Of a stretch of DNA of 64,000 bases, positions 9,829-21,445 are shown piece by piece (position 1 is the stretch's first letter; each line of letters opens with the position of its first letter). Both the position numbers and the translations under genes were made by a program. The notes under the pieces are model-generated. The model had not been told where the DNA came from and did not search any database. It saw only the letters and a list, made by a program, of their open reading frames with translations. Origin of the DNA: Coenobita brevimanus (taxonomy: Eukaryota; Arthropoda; Malacostraca; Decapoda; Coenobitidae); NCBI GenBank assembly GCA_032717465.1, contig CM064712.1, forward strand, positions 24,814,432-24,878,431, written 5' to 3'.

Positions 9829-9911
<83 letters not shown>
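9829..9911. repeat. (GT)n microsatellite
   Basis: An uninterrupted run of about 41 GT units. Confidence 0.99.
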
Positions 9912-9913
<2 letters not shown>

Positions 9914-10133
9914 CAGTATCATGTCATAGTTTTTTCTTTTTAAGAGAAAAAAAAAATTTGTCCAAAGGTAAACCTTCACCCCGATTAGGTTTTAGGCAGG
10001 ATATAACCACGAAGACTGACGTTTCCTATTTACACCTTGACGGAGTGGAGGGTGGGGGGGGGCTACACCCTCCTCTCCCGGAATCGAAACTTAATATTAA
10101 ATGGCAGGGGTTACTAGAGTGGCTGGTGTAAGT

Positions 10134-12210
10134 GAGTGGGTGTTGTAGGTGTTTGGAGGGTGTATGTGGATGGGTGGTGAAGGTATGTGGGTGATGTAGG
10201 TCTGTTGGGTGGTGTAAGTGGGTGGGTGGTGTAGGTGGGTGGAGGGTGTATGTGGGTGGGTGGTGAAGGTGTGTGGGTTTGGTATAGGATGGTTGGGTGG
10301 TGTAGGTGGGTGGAGGGTGTATGTGGGTGGGTGGTGAAGGTGTGTGGGTTTGGTATAGGATGGTTGGGTGGTGTAGGTGGGTGGAGGGTGTATGTGGGTG
10401 GGTGGTGAAGGTGTGTGGGTTTGGTATAGGATGGTTGGGTGGTGTAGGTGGGTGGAGGGTGTATGTGGGTGGGTGGTGAAGGTGTGTGGGTTTGGTATAG
10501 GATGGTTGGGTGGTGTAGGTGGGTGGAGGGTGTATGTGGGTGGGTGGTAGAAGTGGGTTGGTGGTGTGTGTTGGTGGCTGGTGTAGGTGAGTGAGTGGTG
10601 CAGGTGGGTGGGTGGTGTAAGTGAGTGGGTGGTGTATGTGGGTGGATGGTGTATGTGGGAGAGTGATGTAGGTGGGAGAATGGTGTAGGAAGGTGGGTGG
10701 TGTAGGTGGGAGGGTGATGTAGGTGGAAGGGTGATATACAGTAGGTGGGAGGGTGATGTAAGTGGGAGAGTCATGTAGGTGGGTGGGTGGTGTAAGTGGG
10801 AGGGTGGTGTAGGTGGGTGGGTGGTGTAGGTGGATGGTGTAAGTGGGAGGGTGGTGTAGGTGGTGGGTGATATAGGTGGCTGGGTGGTGTATGTGGGAGG
10901 GTGGTGTATGTGGGAGGGTGGTGTAAGTGGGAGGGTGGTGTAGGTGGGTGGGTGATATAGGTGGCTGGGTGGTGTATGTGGGAGGGTGGTGCATGTGGGA
11001 GGGTGGTGTAGGTGGGTGGGTGATATAGGCGGGTGGGTGGTGTAGGTGGGTGGGTGATATAGGTGGGTGGGTGGTGTAGGTGGAAGGGTGGTGTAGGTGG
11101 GTGGGTGATGTAGGTGGGTGGGTGATATAGATGGGTGGGTGGTGTAGGTGGGTGGGTGGTGTAGGTGGGTGGGTGATGTAGGTGGGGGGTGGTGTAGGTG
11201 GATGGATGATGTAGGTGGGTGGGTGGTGTAGGTGGATGGATGATGTAGGTGGGTGGGTGGTGTAGGGTGGTGTAGGTGGGTGGGTGATGTAGGTGGGTGG
11301 GTGATGTAGGTGGGTGGGTGGTGTAGGTGAGGGGGTGGTGTAGGTGGGTGGGTGGTGTTGGTGGGTGGGTGGTGTAGGTGGGTGGGTGATTCAGGTGGGT
11401 GGGTGGTGCAGGTGGATGGGTGATGTAGGTGGGTGGGTGATGTAGGTGGGAGGGTGGTGTTGGTGGGTGGGTGATGTAGGTGGGTGGGTGGTGTTGGTGG
11501 GTGGGTGATGTAGGTGGGTGGGTGGTGTAGGTGAGTGGGTGATGTAGGTGGGTGGGTGGTGCAGGTGGGTGGGTGATTTAGGTGGGTGGATGATGTAGAT
11601 GGGTGGGTAGTGTATGTGGGTGGGTCGTGTGAATGGGAGGGTGATGTAGGTGAGTGGGTGGTTTCAGTGCGTGGGTGATGTAGGTGGGTGGGTGGTGTAG
11701 GCGGGTGGGTGGTGTAGGTGAGTGGGTGGTATAGGTGGGAGGGTGATGTAAGAGGGAGAGTCATGTAGATGGGTGGGTGATGTAGGTGGGTGGGTGATGT
11801 AGATGGGTGGGTGACGTTGGTGAGTGGGTTATGTAGGTGGGTGGGTGGTGTAGGTGCGTGGGTGACGTAGGTGGGTGGATGGTGTAGCCTGGTGGGTCGT
11901 GTGAATGGGAGGGTGATGTAGGTGGGTGGGTGGTGTAGGTGGAAGGATGGTGTAGGTGGGTGGGTGGTGTAGGTGAGTGGGTGGTGTAGGTGAGTGGGTG
12001 GGTGGTATGTGTAGGTGGGTGATGTAGGTGGGTGGATGGTGTAGGTTGGTGGGTGGTGTAGGTGGGTGGGTGGCATGAGTGGGTGGGTAATGTAGGTGGG
12101 TGGATGGTGTAGGTTGGTGGGTGGTGTAGGTGGGTGGGTGGTGTGGGTGGGAGGGTGGTGTACAGGAGGTGGGAGGGCGGTGTAGAGGAGGTGGGTGGGT
12201 GGTGTGTCTC
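10134..12210. repeat. GGTG/GGTGTA minisatellite, about 2.1 kb
   Basis: Degenerate 15-17 bp units built from GGTGTAGGTGGGTGGGT. All the G-rich units lie on the plus strand, giving hundreds of GG/GGG tracts with G-quadruplex potential. The complementary strand gives long Pro/His/Thr-rich open frames that are artefacts of the repeat. The right end passes into the GAT/GTA minisatellite. Confidence 0.97.
10222..10548. repeat. 71-bp higher-order repeat inside the GGTG minisatellite
   Basis: The marker ggtatagg recurs at 10281, 10352, 10423 and 10494, exactly every 71 bp. This gives four near-identical higher-order copies within an otherwise irregular array. Confidence 0.95.
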
Positions 12211-12304
12211 ATATCAGCTGAAGTGAATGAAAGAGACATTATAAGAGAACTGGTAAGAAATGATAAGAAGTTAATAGAAAAAGGGAGGAAAGACAAGGAA
12301 TGTA

Positions 12305-12665
12305 GTGGTGATAGTGTGACTGATGATAGTGGGAGAAGATGAGGGATGCAGTGATGATAGTGGTAGTGATAATAATAGTAGTGGTGATAGTGGTTGTGAT
12401 GATACTGAGGAAGATGAATGTAGTGATGCCAGTGGTAGTGATGATAGCAGTAGTGGTGATAGTGGTACTGGTGATAGTGTGGAGAGGATGAGCAGTATGG
12501 GGATGACGATAGTGATAATGGTAGTGATAATAGTAGTAGTGCTGATAGTGGTAGTTGTGATAGTGTGGAGAAGTGAGGACTGTAGTGATTATAGTGGTAG
12601 TGGTAATAATAGTTGTGGTGATAGTGGTAGTGATAGTGATAATAGTGGGGAATGTAGTGACGATA
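12305..12665. repeat. GAT/GTA-type minisatellite, left block
   Basis: Degenerate units of the form gtgatgatagtggta on the plus strand. The same repeat reappears in the same orientation at 20962-21445, on the other side of LINE-E. Confidence 0.9.
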
Positions 12666-12694
12666 TTAATCTGTCAAGAAGGGGCAAACATGTC

Positions 12695-13726
12695 TTAGAG
12701 CATAACCTCACTGACCCTCCGACTCCACCCACACGGGTCCCTCAGTGTGACCCTCCAGGCAGCGACTCTTCCCCCTCTACGTATCTTCCGACAGGAGTGA
12801 TCGACCTGCTCCAGCCCTGAGTTATGTGGCCTTCCCCTTGTCCTCCTCCACCCTGGGTTAAATCGTTCAGAGATCACCCTGTGAGCAAGATCAGCCTCAG
12901 GGCCACATGCCCATACAGCTGGAGTTGACGTTGATGTATTATGTGGGTAATAGGCCTCGATTCAATCTCACAGAGTAGTTGCTTGTTACTCGCCTTGGTT
13001 GAACCAGGGATATCCCATGATCCTGTGACACATTTAGTATCAAAGGAGTCAATTTGCTGCTTCAAGTCACTGTTTAGTGTCCATGTCTCACAGCCGTAAA
13101 GTATGACAGAGAGCACAAGCGCCCTGAAGATGTTAACTTTTGTCCTTCTACACAAACAGCAACAGTACCAAATACCCAAATTGAGTAAATCCATAACCCC
13201 GTAAGCCAGACCAATGCGACGAGAGATCTCACTGTCTGATCTACCATTGTTGCAGACCACACTACCAAGACAAGTGAATCTTTCCAAGACTTCTATATCC
13301 TCACCACATGCTTGAACAGACTGAACTGCTTCAACCAGGAAGCCGCCAAATGCCTTGACCTTGGTCTTGGCTCAGAAAACCTTTAATCCCAGCGGCTTCA
13401 CATTCTCATGAAATTCCTCGAGGGCACTCAGTTGTATCTCCAGCGACTCCGCTAGGATAACTGAACCATCAACAAAGTCAAGGTCAGTAACCCTGAAATT
13501 GCCAATTGATACCCCACAGCGACTTCAACTCACAGCCCGGTCCAGTACCCAATCCATACATGTGTTAAAAAGTGTGGGGACAAGGACACATCCCTGTCTT
13601 ACACCAGAACTTACTGGGAAGAAGTTGAATGTTCCCCTTCCACACTTGGCAGCACTCTCAGTGTTTGAGTACAAGCCAGCAATCAGTCAGATTATCCCTG
13701 CGGGGATCCCATGAAGTCACAAAAGT
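12695..13726 (-). pseudogene. LINE-E reverse transcriptase, C-terminal half (degenerate)
   Basis: This covers the QGCVLVPTLFN block (motif B), the position of motif C near 13485, the LGSVVCNNGRSDSEI and LYGCETWTL blocks, and the C-terminal RQLQLYGHV and NPGWRRTRGRPH blocks. At motif C the usual FADD is replaced by FVDG, so the catalytic aspartates are lost. Stops and several frameshifts break the frame (pieces 13287-12874 and 12877-12695 are in different frames). A dead copy. Confidence 0.8.
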
Positions 13727-13734
13727 TCCCTGTA

Positions 13735-13850
13735 ATGCAGGAAAATTTAGTCACCAGTGTAATGCAAGAAATTTTAGTCATCAATAAATGACCCCAGTGT
13801 AATGAAGGAGATAATAGAAAACCACCAGTGTAATGCTGGGAAATTTTAGA
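13735..13850. repeat. Short imperfect repeats (CCAGTGTAATGC type)
   Basis: About four units containing (C)AGTGTAATGCARGAAATTTTAG-like sequence, at the left edge of the segment that splits LINE-E. Confidence 0.6.
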
Positions 13851-14030
13851 GATTATGGAAAATGGGTAGCGTGATCTTAGAGGGTTTATGGGATATGTGG
13901 TAGTGTGAAACTTTTGGAGAGTTTATGGGGAATGTGGTAGCATGAACTTATCTGAGAGGGCATGAGTAGTTAGATATTAGCACACCTTGCGGGCCACTCA
14001 ATCTCGTCTACCACTCCTTAACCCGCCCTG

Positions 14031-14101
14031 CGCCAGTGCCATTTTAAAACGGTCTGACGTAATTGCGCGCTCAGTGCCAGTGTCGTTTTAAAACGGTCTT
14101 G
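14031..14101 (+). repeat. Subterminal direct repeats of the piggyBac element
   Basis: Two copies of CAGTGYCRTTTTAAAACGGT about 45 bp apart lie just inside the left terminal repeat. They are possible transposase binding sites. Confidence 0.75.
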
Positions 14102-14274
14102 ATTTCAAAAATTCATTGTGACCGCAATTTTCAAGCTAGGCATGCAAAAAAAAGTGTGTTTGTAGGGCAACCCTTCCTCTATCTGTCCTCAGGCGGCCTG
14201 ACCCATACACCCAAACGCTTCCGTCTCACACTCGCTCTGCCTCACTCTGTTTGTGTCAGTCATACAATGCAGTG

Positions 14275-16356
14275 ATGTCTCGCTGCAGTCTCTCTGAGGA
14301 GGAGATTCAGGACCTCCTGAGGGTTCCCTACACTGGGGAAAGTGATCTGGAGGATGACGACATGCAGGATAAGGACTACATCCAGCCTGAGAAGGAAAGT
14401 AGTAGCGATGACGAAATTCCCTCACCTAGAAAATCCAGGTATGTGGGCTACACTAGGGCAACATGTGGTAGGAGGCCACCTGCACGTCATCGCCTTTCAC
14501 ATCACGACGATGAGGAGGAAAGGGAGAAAGAAGGTAGTCCTGCAGTTAAGGGGTGGTTGGGGAGGCAAAGAATTTCACCACGTCGGGAGGAAAGTGTGAG
14601 GAGGAAACGTGGAAGATTTGGGAAAGTTCCATTGTCGGGGGAGAGTGCCTCATCTTGTCTGCACTCTCCCTTACCTCCCTGTGACCCAGCTCAGCCCAGC
14701 ACCTCAGGACAAAGTCTTCCCGCCTTCCCCACACCCAGCACCTCACGTGAAACTCTTCCCCCATTCCCCACACTTCCCCATGCTTCTCCACAGCCCGAGG
14801 AACACGGAGGTGATGATGATGATGATGAGGAAACGAAGTGGGAGTGGGAGGACGGTAGTGACTTTGTCCCCCACATTCACCTGTTCACCCACGATAATGA
14901 GGCCGGGTGTAGTGTCCCTGAACTTCAAACCTCCAGTAGGCTTGACTTTTTCAGGAACTACTTTCCTGTGGAGTTTGTTTTGAAGATTGTGGCCCTGACC
15001 AACGCCTTTGCTGCATTTGAACATGGGGGAACAACACAGACACGACATAGCCGATTGTTTGAACCTGATATGACCCTGGGTGAAATGTATGTGTTCCTAG
15101 GACTTGTGCTTTTTATGGGGATATTGAAAAAAAATCAGCTTCCCTCATATTGGACTGTGGATCCAGTATTGGTGACACCATATTTGGGAAGGTGATGGGA
15201 AGGAATCGTTTTCAGGACATCCTGAGCCGCCTTCATTTTTTTGACACCCTTGACCCTGCTAACGCAAACAACATGGACAGGATGAGGAGGATACATCTGG
15301 TTTTTGATCACCTTCAAGAGAAATGCCGTACCTCCTTCTCTCCATACCGAGACCTCGTCATAGACGAGAGTCTAGTGCTATGAAGAGGTAATATTGCTTT
15401 TCGTCAGTAAATCCGCGCAAAAGACACAGGTTTGGCTTCAAAATCTTCGTGATGTGCAACTGTAAGACTGGGTATGTGCAGGACATAGTCCTTTACGCAG
15501 GTGTTCAGACGGACATCACAGGAGATAGAAGTTTGGAACTCTCAGGGGCTGTGGTAAAAACAATGATCGAGGAATACATTCATCGTGGGCACGTCTTGTA
15601 CCTCAATAATTGGTACACAAGCCCCCTTCTCGCCAGGTACCTTCACCTGCACGAAACTGGTCTGTGCTGCACTGTAAAGAAGAACTGTTGGCGCATGGTG
15701 AAGGTGGGGAGGAAGCTTCGGAAAAATGAGTTTTTTTTTACAAAGCACATAATATCCTCGCAACAGCATGGCACCACAACTGCGAAGTATTCCTCCTCTC
15801 ATGTGTTCATTGGCCTCTTGTACACCACACAGACAGTATAGATTACAGGGCAGAAGGGCGGTGCCACGTCTGGAAACCAGAACCTGTCTTGGCGTACAAC
15901 GTGAATATGCGACAGGTGGATCAATCAAACGCCATGATTTCCAGTGTTGACTTGCCATGCCCACGATGAAGTGGTATAAAAAGTTATTCTTCCATCTCCT
16001 CGACATCACCGCCCTCAATGCTCACTATCTCCACGCACAGACCACTGGCATCCAAGAGACATTCGAGGACTATATTCGCAAGCCGGTGAGTGGGGGAATA
16101 TGGGGAAGATGGAAGTGCTGCTCGCCACCGCCACACCGCCGCCACACCTCTCCACCTCACCTCTAGACACTTCCCCAAAATCGTCCCTCCAAGTGCAACA
16201 CATCAGAATCCCCAGCGGAGGTGTCACATGCGTGCAAACAGCACTGTAAGGCCACGTACTCAGAGGAAGAACTCAAGGTATGTGTGTGCCGAGTGTGATG
16301 TAGGACTGTGCGTATACCCATGCTTCGAGGAGTACCACACTCTCGCTAACTATTAA
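14275..16356 (+). pseudogene. piggyBac transposase (PGBD4-like), frameshifted and catalytically altered
   Basis: The start is ATG 14275 (MSRCSLSEEEIQDLL), followed by an acidic N-terminal region and the DDE_Tnp_1_7-type core. Conserved blocks are RNRFQDILSRLHFFD, SPYRDLVIDESLV (first catalytic Asp present), RHRFGFKIFVM, LNNWYTSPLLARYL, AMISSVD, and MKWYKKLFFHLLDI. A C-terminal cysteine-rich domain ends CAECDVGLCVYPCFEEYH. In the WYTS block the usual aspartate (DNW) is asparagine (NNW), so the second catalytic residue is lost. Frameshifts occur near 15183, 15418 and 15953, and in-frame stops near 15381 and 15840. The product could not transpose by itself. Confidence 0.9.
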
Positions 16357-17023
16357 GAAACAATAGTGTGGTAATGATGAGCGATAAAAAGACGCTCAAA
16401 AGGTGTTGTAAATACGAAAAAAGACGCTCAGGAAGTGTTATTATAAGTACTGCATACAGTGATGACATGTAAATATTTTCTCGTCAGTGTCAGGACTGAA
16501 CGTTGTGGAGTAAAGTTTTATGTATATTTCTCATGTTTGACGATATATTCACAGCGAGAGGATCAAAAATACTCTGGTAATGTCTGTGTATACTGAAGGC
16601 ATGTTGTAAGTAATTTACTGTAAGTGAAAGGGCTGTACATTGTGAAGTCAAGTTATGCATATTTTCTCGTAACTGCAAGACAATGCATTCACAGTGATAC
16701 GTACAGTGTCGCATGAGTAAGTGATTTTTTCCCCCAAAAAACATGATTTCTTTATGAAATAATAAGATTTTTTTTGTTTTGTGAGTGAGAAGTGGACAGA
16801 AAAGTGTTAAGACCATTCCTATACCTTCCCTGAGTCACGTTGGCAAGAATACCTGAGTTTACCTTGCATAGAAAACGGGTTTTCTCTAATCGCCGCTGGG
16901 GATTCCCCGCCTGCTCACACCTGCGGGCGGCCAGAGAGACTAAGAAAAACGCACTTCAAGCCTCCGGTGAGTTTTTATATGGTCATATTCGTTTTTTTTT
17001 TTCACATCAAAATCTATCATTTT

Positions 17024-17059
<36 letters not shown>

Positions 17060-17112
17060 CCAGCACAGGGGTGACACTTATGGCTAGGAGTGGCTGGCAC
17101 GCGGTGGGTTAA

Positions 17113-18440
17113 AGGATAGTAAAACTCGAATTCAAAATTACTTAACCTAAGATTTACTAAGCATTAAGAACTGAGACACATTACTCTTCACTGTGAATAA
17201 ACCCAAACGAGATAATAATGAGGATCTACATCACTGGAGATTTTAATCTTTACAAGGTAAGTTAATATTGAAAGACTACAGATACACATACATTAATCCC
17301 GTGGTCACAGTTGGACTCGCGGGAAGATTCAAAGAATACTAAGACACTCTCTTAAGATTAAACTCGTGTAAATCCAGAATTATATACAGTAAAGTCACAA
17401 ATATTATAGGAAGTGATAAAATAAACTGTAATCAAAATGGAGTGTAAACAAAATGGACCAGCTGATATATTTGTTATTTAGGATACATGAACTAGGTAAA
17501 AAAAGGGAGGGGATGTGAGTGTGTGAGGTGTTTTGGCAGTAGCTTGAAAGGGACGATCTGCAATGACGGAGAGAAGTGCTGGTCTCATTTAATCAGTACA
17601 AGAGAGATCAGGGGAAAATATGACTTATTTAACTTTCGAATATGAGGACTTATTACACGAGGGAGAAAAAAGGAGAGGGGGAGGATGAGAGTTCGACACT
17701 AACCTGCAATGGCGGAGAGAAGGGCCGGTCTCATTGCATGGCGCGGTTTCCCTCGCTTTCTATAAGCATTACAGACAATATTCGGGAATCGGCTAAAACT
17801 TTAACTGATTACTTTATACTATTATCGACTCTCTAGGATCTTCAAAGAATACAAAGATACGGTTCCAATTAACATACGTAGATAAATGACTTACGATGTT
17901 TAAAATTTTTGTAATAAGCGTACGGGAACTTTAATCTTAACGAAGCCAAATCAGTTAGGAATCAGAACACTTTTATTGCCCGTGTGACGTGCGAGCTTCC
18001 TATGCCTACGTGACTGTAAACACGACTCAGTAACATGAATTTCGTGCTTCACTAATGATTACCTTCAACAGTTTTACTGCAGACACTCTCAATTCACCAC
18101 TGCATACTTCAAAAGGGGACTATTATTAACTTCAGCATATAAATCTCTAGATTACAATACGCAGAAAGACATTCGCGATTTTTAATTTCTACTAAACTTT
18201 CGCGGTTATACTTCTTTGTTAATAACGGCTGGTTCACTATGGATAAACAATTAATCATATTCATATCAATGCTTGATTTAGTACTGTCAATATCAGAATA
18301 ATGTTCACATTATGAATATCAGGTAAGACTAGACCTAAATATAGAACTTAACGGTAAAATTATGACTTGTACAGACTATATTTATAATAATTTATTACCT
18401 AAGATTACATTTACAATACTAGCTTATTCTAACATTTAAA
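17113..18440. other. AT-rich non-coding interval between piggyBac and LINE-E
   Basis: No gene recognised. Two diverged direct repeats are visible: a ctgcaatg.cggagagaag block near 17552 and 17705, and ttcaaagaatac near 17335 and 17845. It belongs to the 1.6 kb of unknown sequence that split LINE-E before piggyBac arrived. Confidence 0.5.
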
Positions 18441-20330
18441 ATTATGACACTGCACCCATAGTACCTTCCAATTTACAGAGTCAAAAGAATTCTTGAGATC
18501 CAAATATGCTGCTTGCAGACCTTGTCGTAAATCAAGACAGCATTCCACAAGCACTCGAAGAGCTAGGATATGGTCAACAGTACTGTAGACTTCTTAGGTG
18601 TGAATCCAGATTTCTCAGACCTCTGGAACTTTAGCAGATGGTCCCAGATATGCACAACGAGAATGTGAGCAAGAATTTTACCTGGCACACTAAGCATTGT
18701 AGTATCCCAGTAGTTACTACAGTCATGCTGGTTTCCTTTTCCTTTTTAGGTAGGGGTGACCAAGCCCTTTGTCCAGTCAGAAGGAATGATATCAGTCTGC
18801 CAAATGGTTTCCATGACTGCATGTAACCTCTTGATCATGGCTGCACCCCTAGCTTTGATCAATTCTGCTGGGATGTCACAAACACCTGATGCTCTACCAC
18901 CTTTCAACCTAGCCACTGCCTTCTTGATTTCATCTAGAGAAGGTACAGCTTCGTCAGTTGGTGGGACAGCATCAGTAGTTGTACATCAGCCAACAGAAGC
19001 TCTCCACTGAGAGGTTCGGCCATGTACACCTGCTCAAAGTACTCAGCCCAACGAGCCCTATACTCGTTTGCCCTCGACATGAGCCATCCCTCTGCTGTCT
19101 GAACAGTTAGTCTGAGAGGTGGGTCATGCGTGGAGCTTCTTCAGGGCTCTGTAGGCGGGTCGAAGGTTATTTGCATGAATTCAGCCTTCCACCTCCTCAG
19201 TGATTTTCTTGACATACCCCTCCTTGTCCCTTTTCAGTAAAACTCATGCCCGTTGAGACAGAAGTCTGCTGTTCCTGATCCTCAGCCAGTCTGGCAGCAC
19301 GATGCTCCTCAGTTGTGGTCAGCATGCCCCATGAGATGAATCCCCTCCTTGATCTCGGGCAGTCTCCAGTACACTCATTAGCTGCTGCCAGGGTAGCACG
19401 CTTAAAGGTATCCCATCATTTAACAGGATGCTCAACAGCGCTGAACACTTCAAATCGATTTGAGACTGCCACTGCATACTCATATGCACACTCCTTATCA
19501 CTGATTTTCTCAAGATGGAACCTTTTTAGGTGGCATCTTGAGAATCTCTCAGTTTTTTATTTGTAGCCTTAAAGTACTGTAGCAACAACAAGTCTGTGAT
19601 CACTAGCAGAGAATTCTGCACTCCTGATAAACCTGCAATTCCGAAGGATCCTCCAGCAAGTACTAACAAGAATGGGATCAATTTCCTCAGCAACCCCTCC
19701 GGTATTGGGATAACAAATCCAGTGGTGAAGATTTGGCCACTGGAACCAGGATCCACCAAATCTTAACTTATGGGATTTTGCAACATCCAGAAGTAAGAAC
19801 TATTGGAGTTTCTGATTTCTGGGCCATGGGGACCTACACAATCCCTGAAGCCCTCCCTGTCAGTACCAGTAACTGCATTAAACCCGCCCAGGACCGGGAG
19901 TGTATATCTTGCGGGGCACTGTTCCACAACAGGGTCAAGTTTGGTGTAGAATAGCTTCTCTTCAAGGTCACTCATCTCAGTTGGAGCATACACTGCAATA
20001 AAAGAGATGAAACCCAAGGAGTGCATCAGTCTCACCAGCATTATATGCTTACCAATCGGAGTAACCCTGTTGACACAAGAGACAAAGTGAGCTGCAGCTG
20101 CCACAGCAACACCCCTAAGATTGGTACCATCATCACAGCCAGACCAGTAGTATGTGTAACCATCACTATTGATCTCACCATGCCTGGTTTGCCTCACTTC
20201 AGAGAGTGCAGCTATGCCGACCCTCCCAATCGCCCCAACTCTCATGACAACAAAGACAGTCGATCATCCTTTGAAAGGCTTAGAACGTTTCAAGCCCCCA
20301 CCCGCAGTACCTTCCGAAGGTTAAACCCGT
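18441..20330 (-). pseudogene. LINE-E endonuclease and N-terminal reverse transcriptase (degenerate)
   Basis: The frame 20245-19763 encodes an EEP-type endonuclease region: EVRQTRHGEI, the YYWSGCDDGTNLRGVAVA block, LGFISFIAVYAPTE, and the GGFNAVTGTD region. In that last block the usual GDFN is GGFN, a probable catalytic loss. After many frame breaks, reverse transcriptase fragments follow down to the LDLKNSFDSVN block (motif A region) near 18490. The missing remainder is at 12695-13726. Confidence 0.78.
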
Positions 20331-20961
20331 GCTTAGAGCCTAGGGCTTGCGCGTCCTTTGCACCACCATGACGCGAATCAAAAGGAGGGTTGGAGCTATG
20401 GGGTTCCCCCCCATCATTCGGTCACTGGGGTCTGTAGGCTGCACCCAGGAACCATCATGATGAGCACCAGCATGACAGGACCCAAAAAGCCCTACCAGGC
20501 CGGCGCCCGAGGGAGGACCTCCCGGCAAAACTGGGTCAGGATCAGGCAGTAAGCACTGACCCCTATCCCTCTTCATTTTCTTATTTCACGTGGGGTTGTT
20601 TTTTGCAGGGAGGGGACACAAACCCCACCCCAACCTCCCAAGTCAGGAGAGGGCTCACCAGTAGCCTATGGACAGGGGTGTGGAATCCCTGACTTTGGCT
20701 ATCCAGGTCTTACCTCAGAGTTTTCCTTCTCCCAGGTGGACTGTCAACCAAGGCTAACCAGCTCCACCCACCCTACTAGATGGTCGTTGGCATAAATTGG
20801 TCATCCGCCCTTTGACAGGTCTTGCTTGTCATCCTGTAGGGTGTCTAGTCACCCTCCTCACTGGCCTAGACCAGTGGCGATGCCGGTTTATTTGCCGACG
20901 ATCCGACCATGAAACAGGTAGTACTGGATTACATGGTACCAGTAGCAGAACAGTGTCTGAC

Positions 20962-21445
20962 CTGACAATAGTGATGACAGTGGTGGTGATAATAGTAGTA
21001 GTGGTGACAGTGGCAGTGATAATAGTGGGGGATGATGAGAAATGTAGTAATGACACTGTAAGTGATAACAGTATTACCGGTGTGGTAGTGATGATAGTGG
21101 GGGATGGTGAATGTAGTGATGATAGTGGTTGTGGCAATACTATTAGTGGTGATAGTGATAATGATGACAGTGAAGGTGATAGTGATAATGATGACAGTGA
21201 AGGGATGATGAGGAACGTAGTGATGATAGTGGTAGTGATAACAGTAGTAGTGATGATAGTTGTAATGATGATAGTAGTACCGGTAGTAGTGATAGTGGTA
21301 GTGATGATAGTGGGAGGAAGATGAGGAATTTAATGATGATAGTGGGGGAAAGATGAGGAATGTAGTGACGATAGTGGTAGCTATAATAGTAGATGTGGTG
21401 ATAATGGTAGGAATTATAGTGGCCGTGATGATAGTGGTGGTATGA
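20962..21445. repeat. GAT/GTA-type minisatellite, right block
   Basis: The same gtgatgatagtggta-like units and orientation as 12305-12665. Open frames of repeated Ile/Val/Ser or Tyr/His through it are repeat artefacts. Confidence 0.9.

Larger units (their letters stand above)
14022..17108 (+). mobile_element. piggyBac-family DNA transposon, inactive, 3.09 kb
   Basis: The element is flanked by TTAA at 14018-14021 and 17109-17112, the target-site duplication typical of piggyBac. The ends are imperfect inverted repeats: CCCGCCCTGCGCCAG on the left and CCCACCGCGTGCCAG on the right, read inward. Inside are a broken transposase (14275-16356), a long 3' region with a 29-base A-run (about 17027-17055), and left subterminal repeats. 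It is inserted in the segment that interrupts LINE-E. Confidence 0.92.
12670..20960 (-). mobile_element. LINE-E: RTE-like non-LTR retrotransposon split by a piggyBac-bearing insertion
   Basis: In minus-strand order the element reads: a 5' UTR-like GC-rich leader (about 20960-20330), endonuclease (about 20245-19763), start of reverse transcriptase through the LDLKNSFDSVN block (to about 18460), then, after a 4.7-kb interruption (about 13727-18460), the rest of the reverse transcriptase and the C-terminus (13726-12695). The two halves are collinear, in the same orientation and non-overlapping in content, so they are best read as one insertion. GAT/GTA minisatellite flanks both ends. No target-site duplication could be separated from the repeats. 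RTE assignment is by motif style only. Confidence 0.75.

Noticed and set aside
9985..10010. Shared aggttttaggcagg motif at 9987 and 21499 as ends of one element
   Set aside because: Similarity spans only about 25 bp and I found no terminal repeats or target duplication to support a common element.
9829..10131. Cys/Val-repeat protein across the GT microsatellite
   Set aside because: Pure dinucleotide repeat translation.
10026..12296. Long Pro/His/Thr-rich open frames (up to 659 residues) on the minus strand
   Set aside because: They are translations of the GGTG minisatellite; open in several frames at once and with no domain or splice context.
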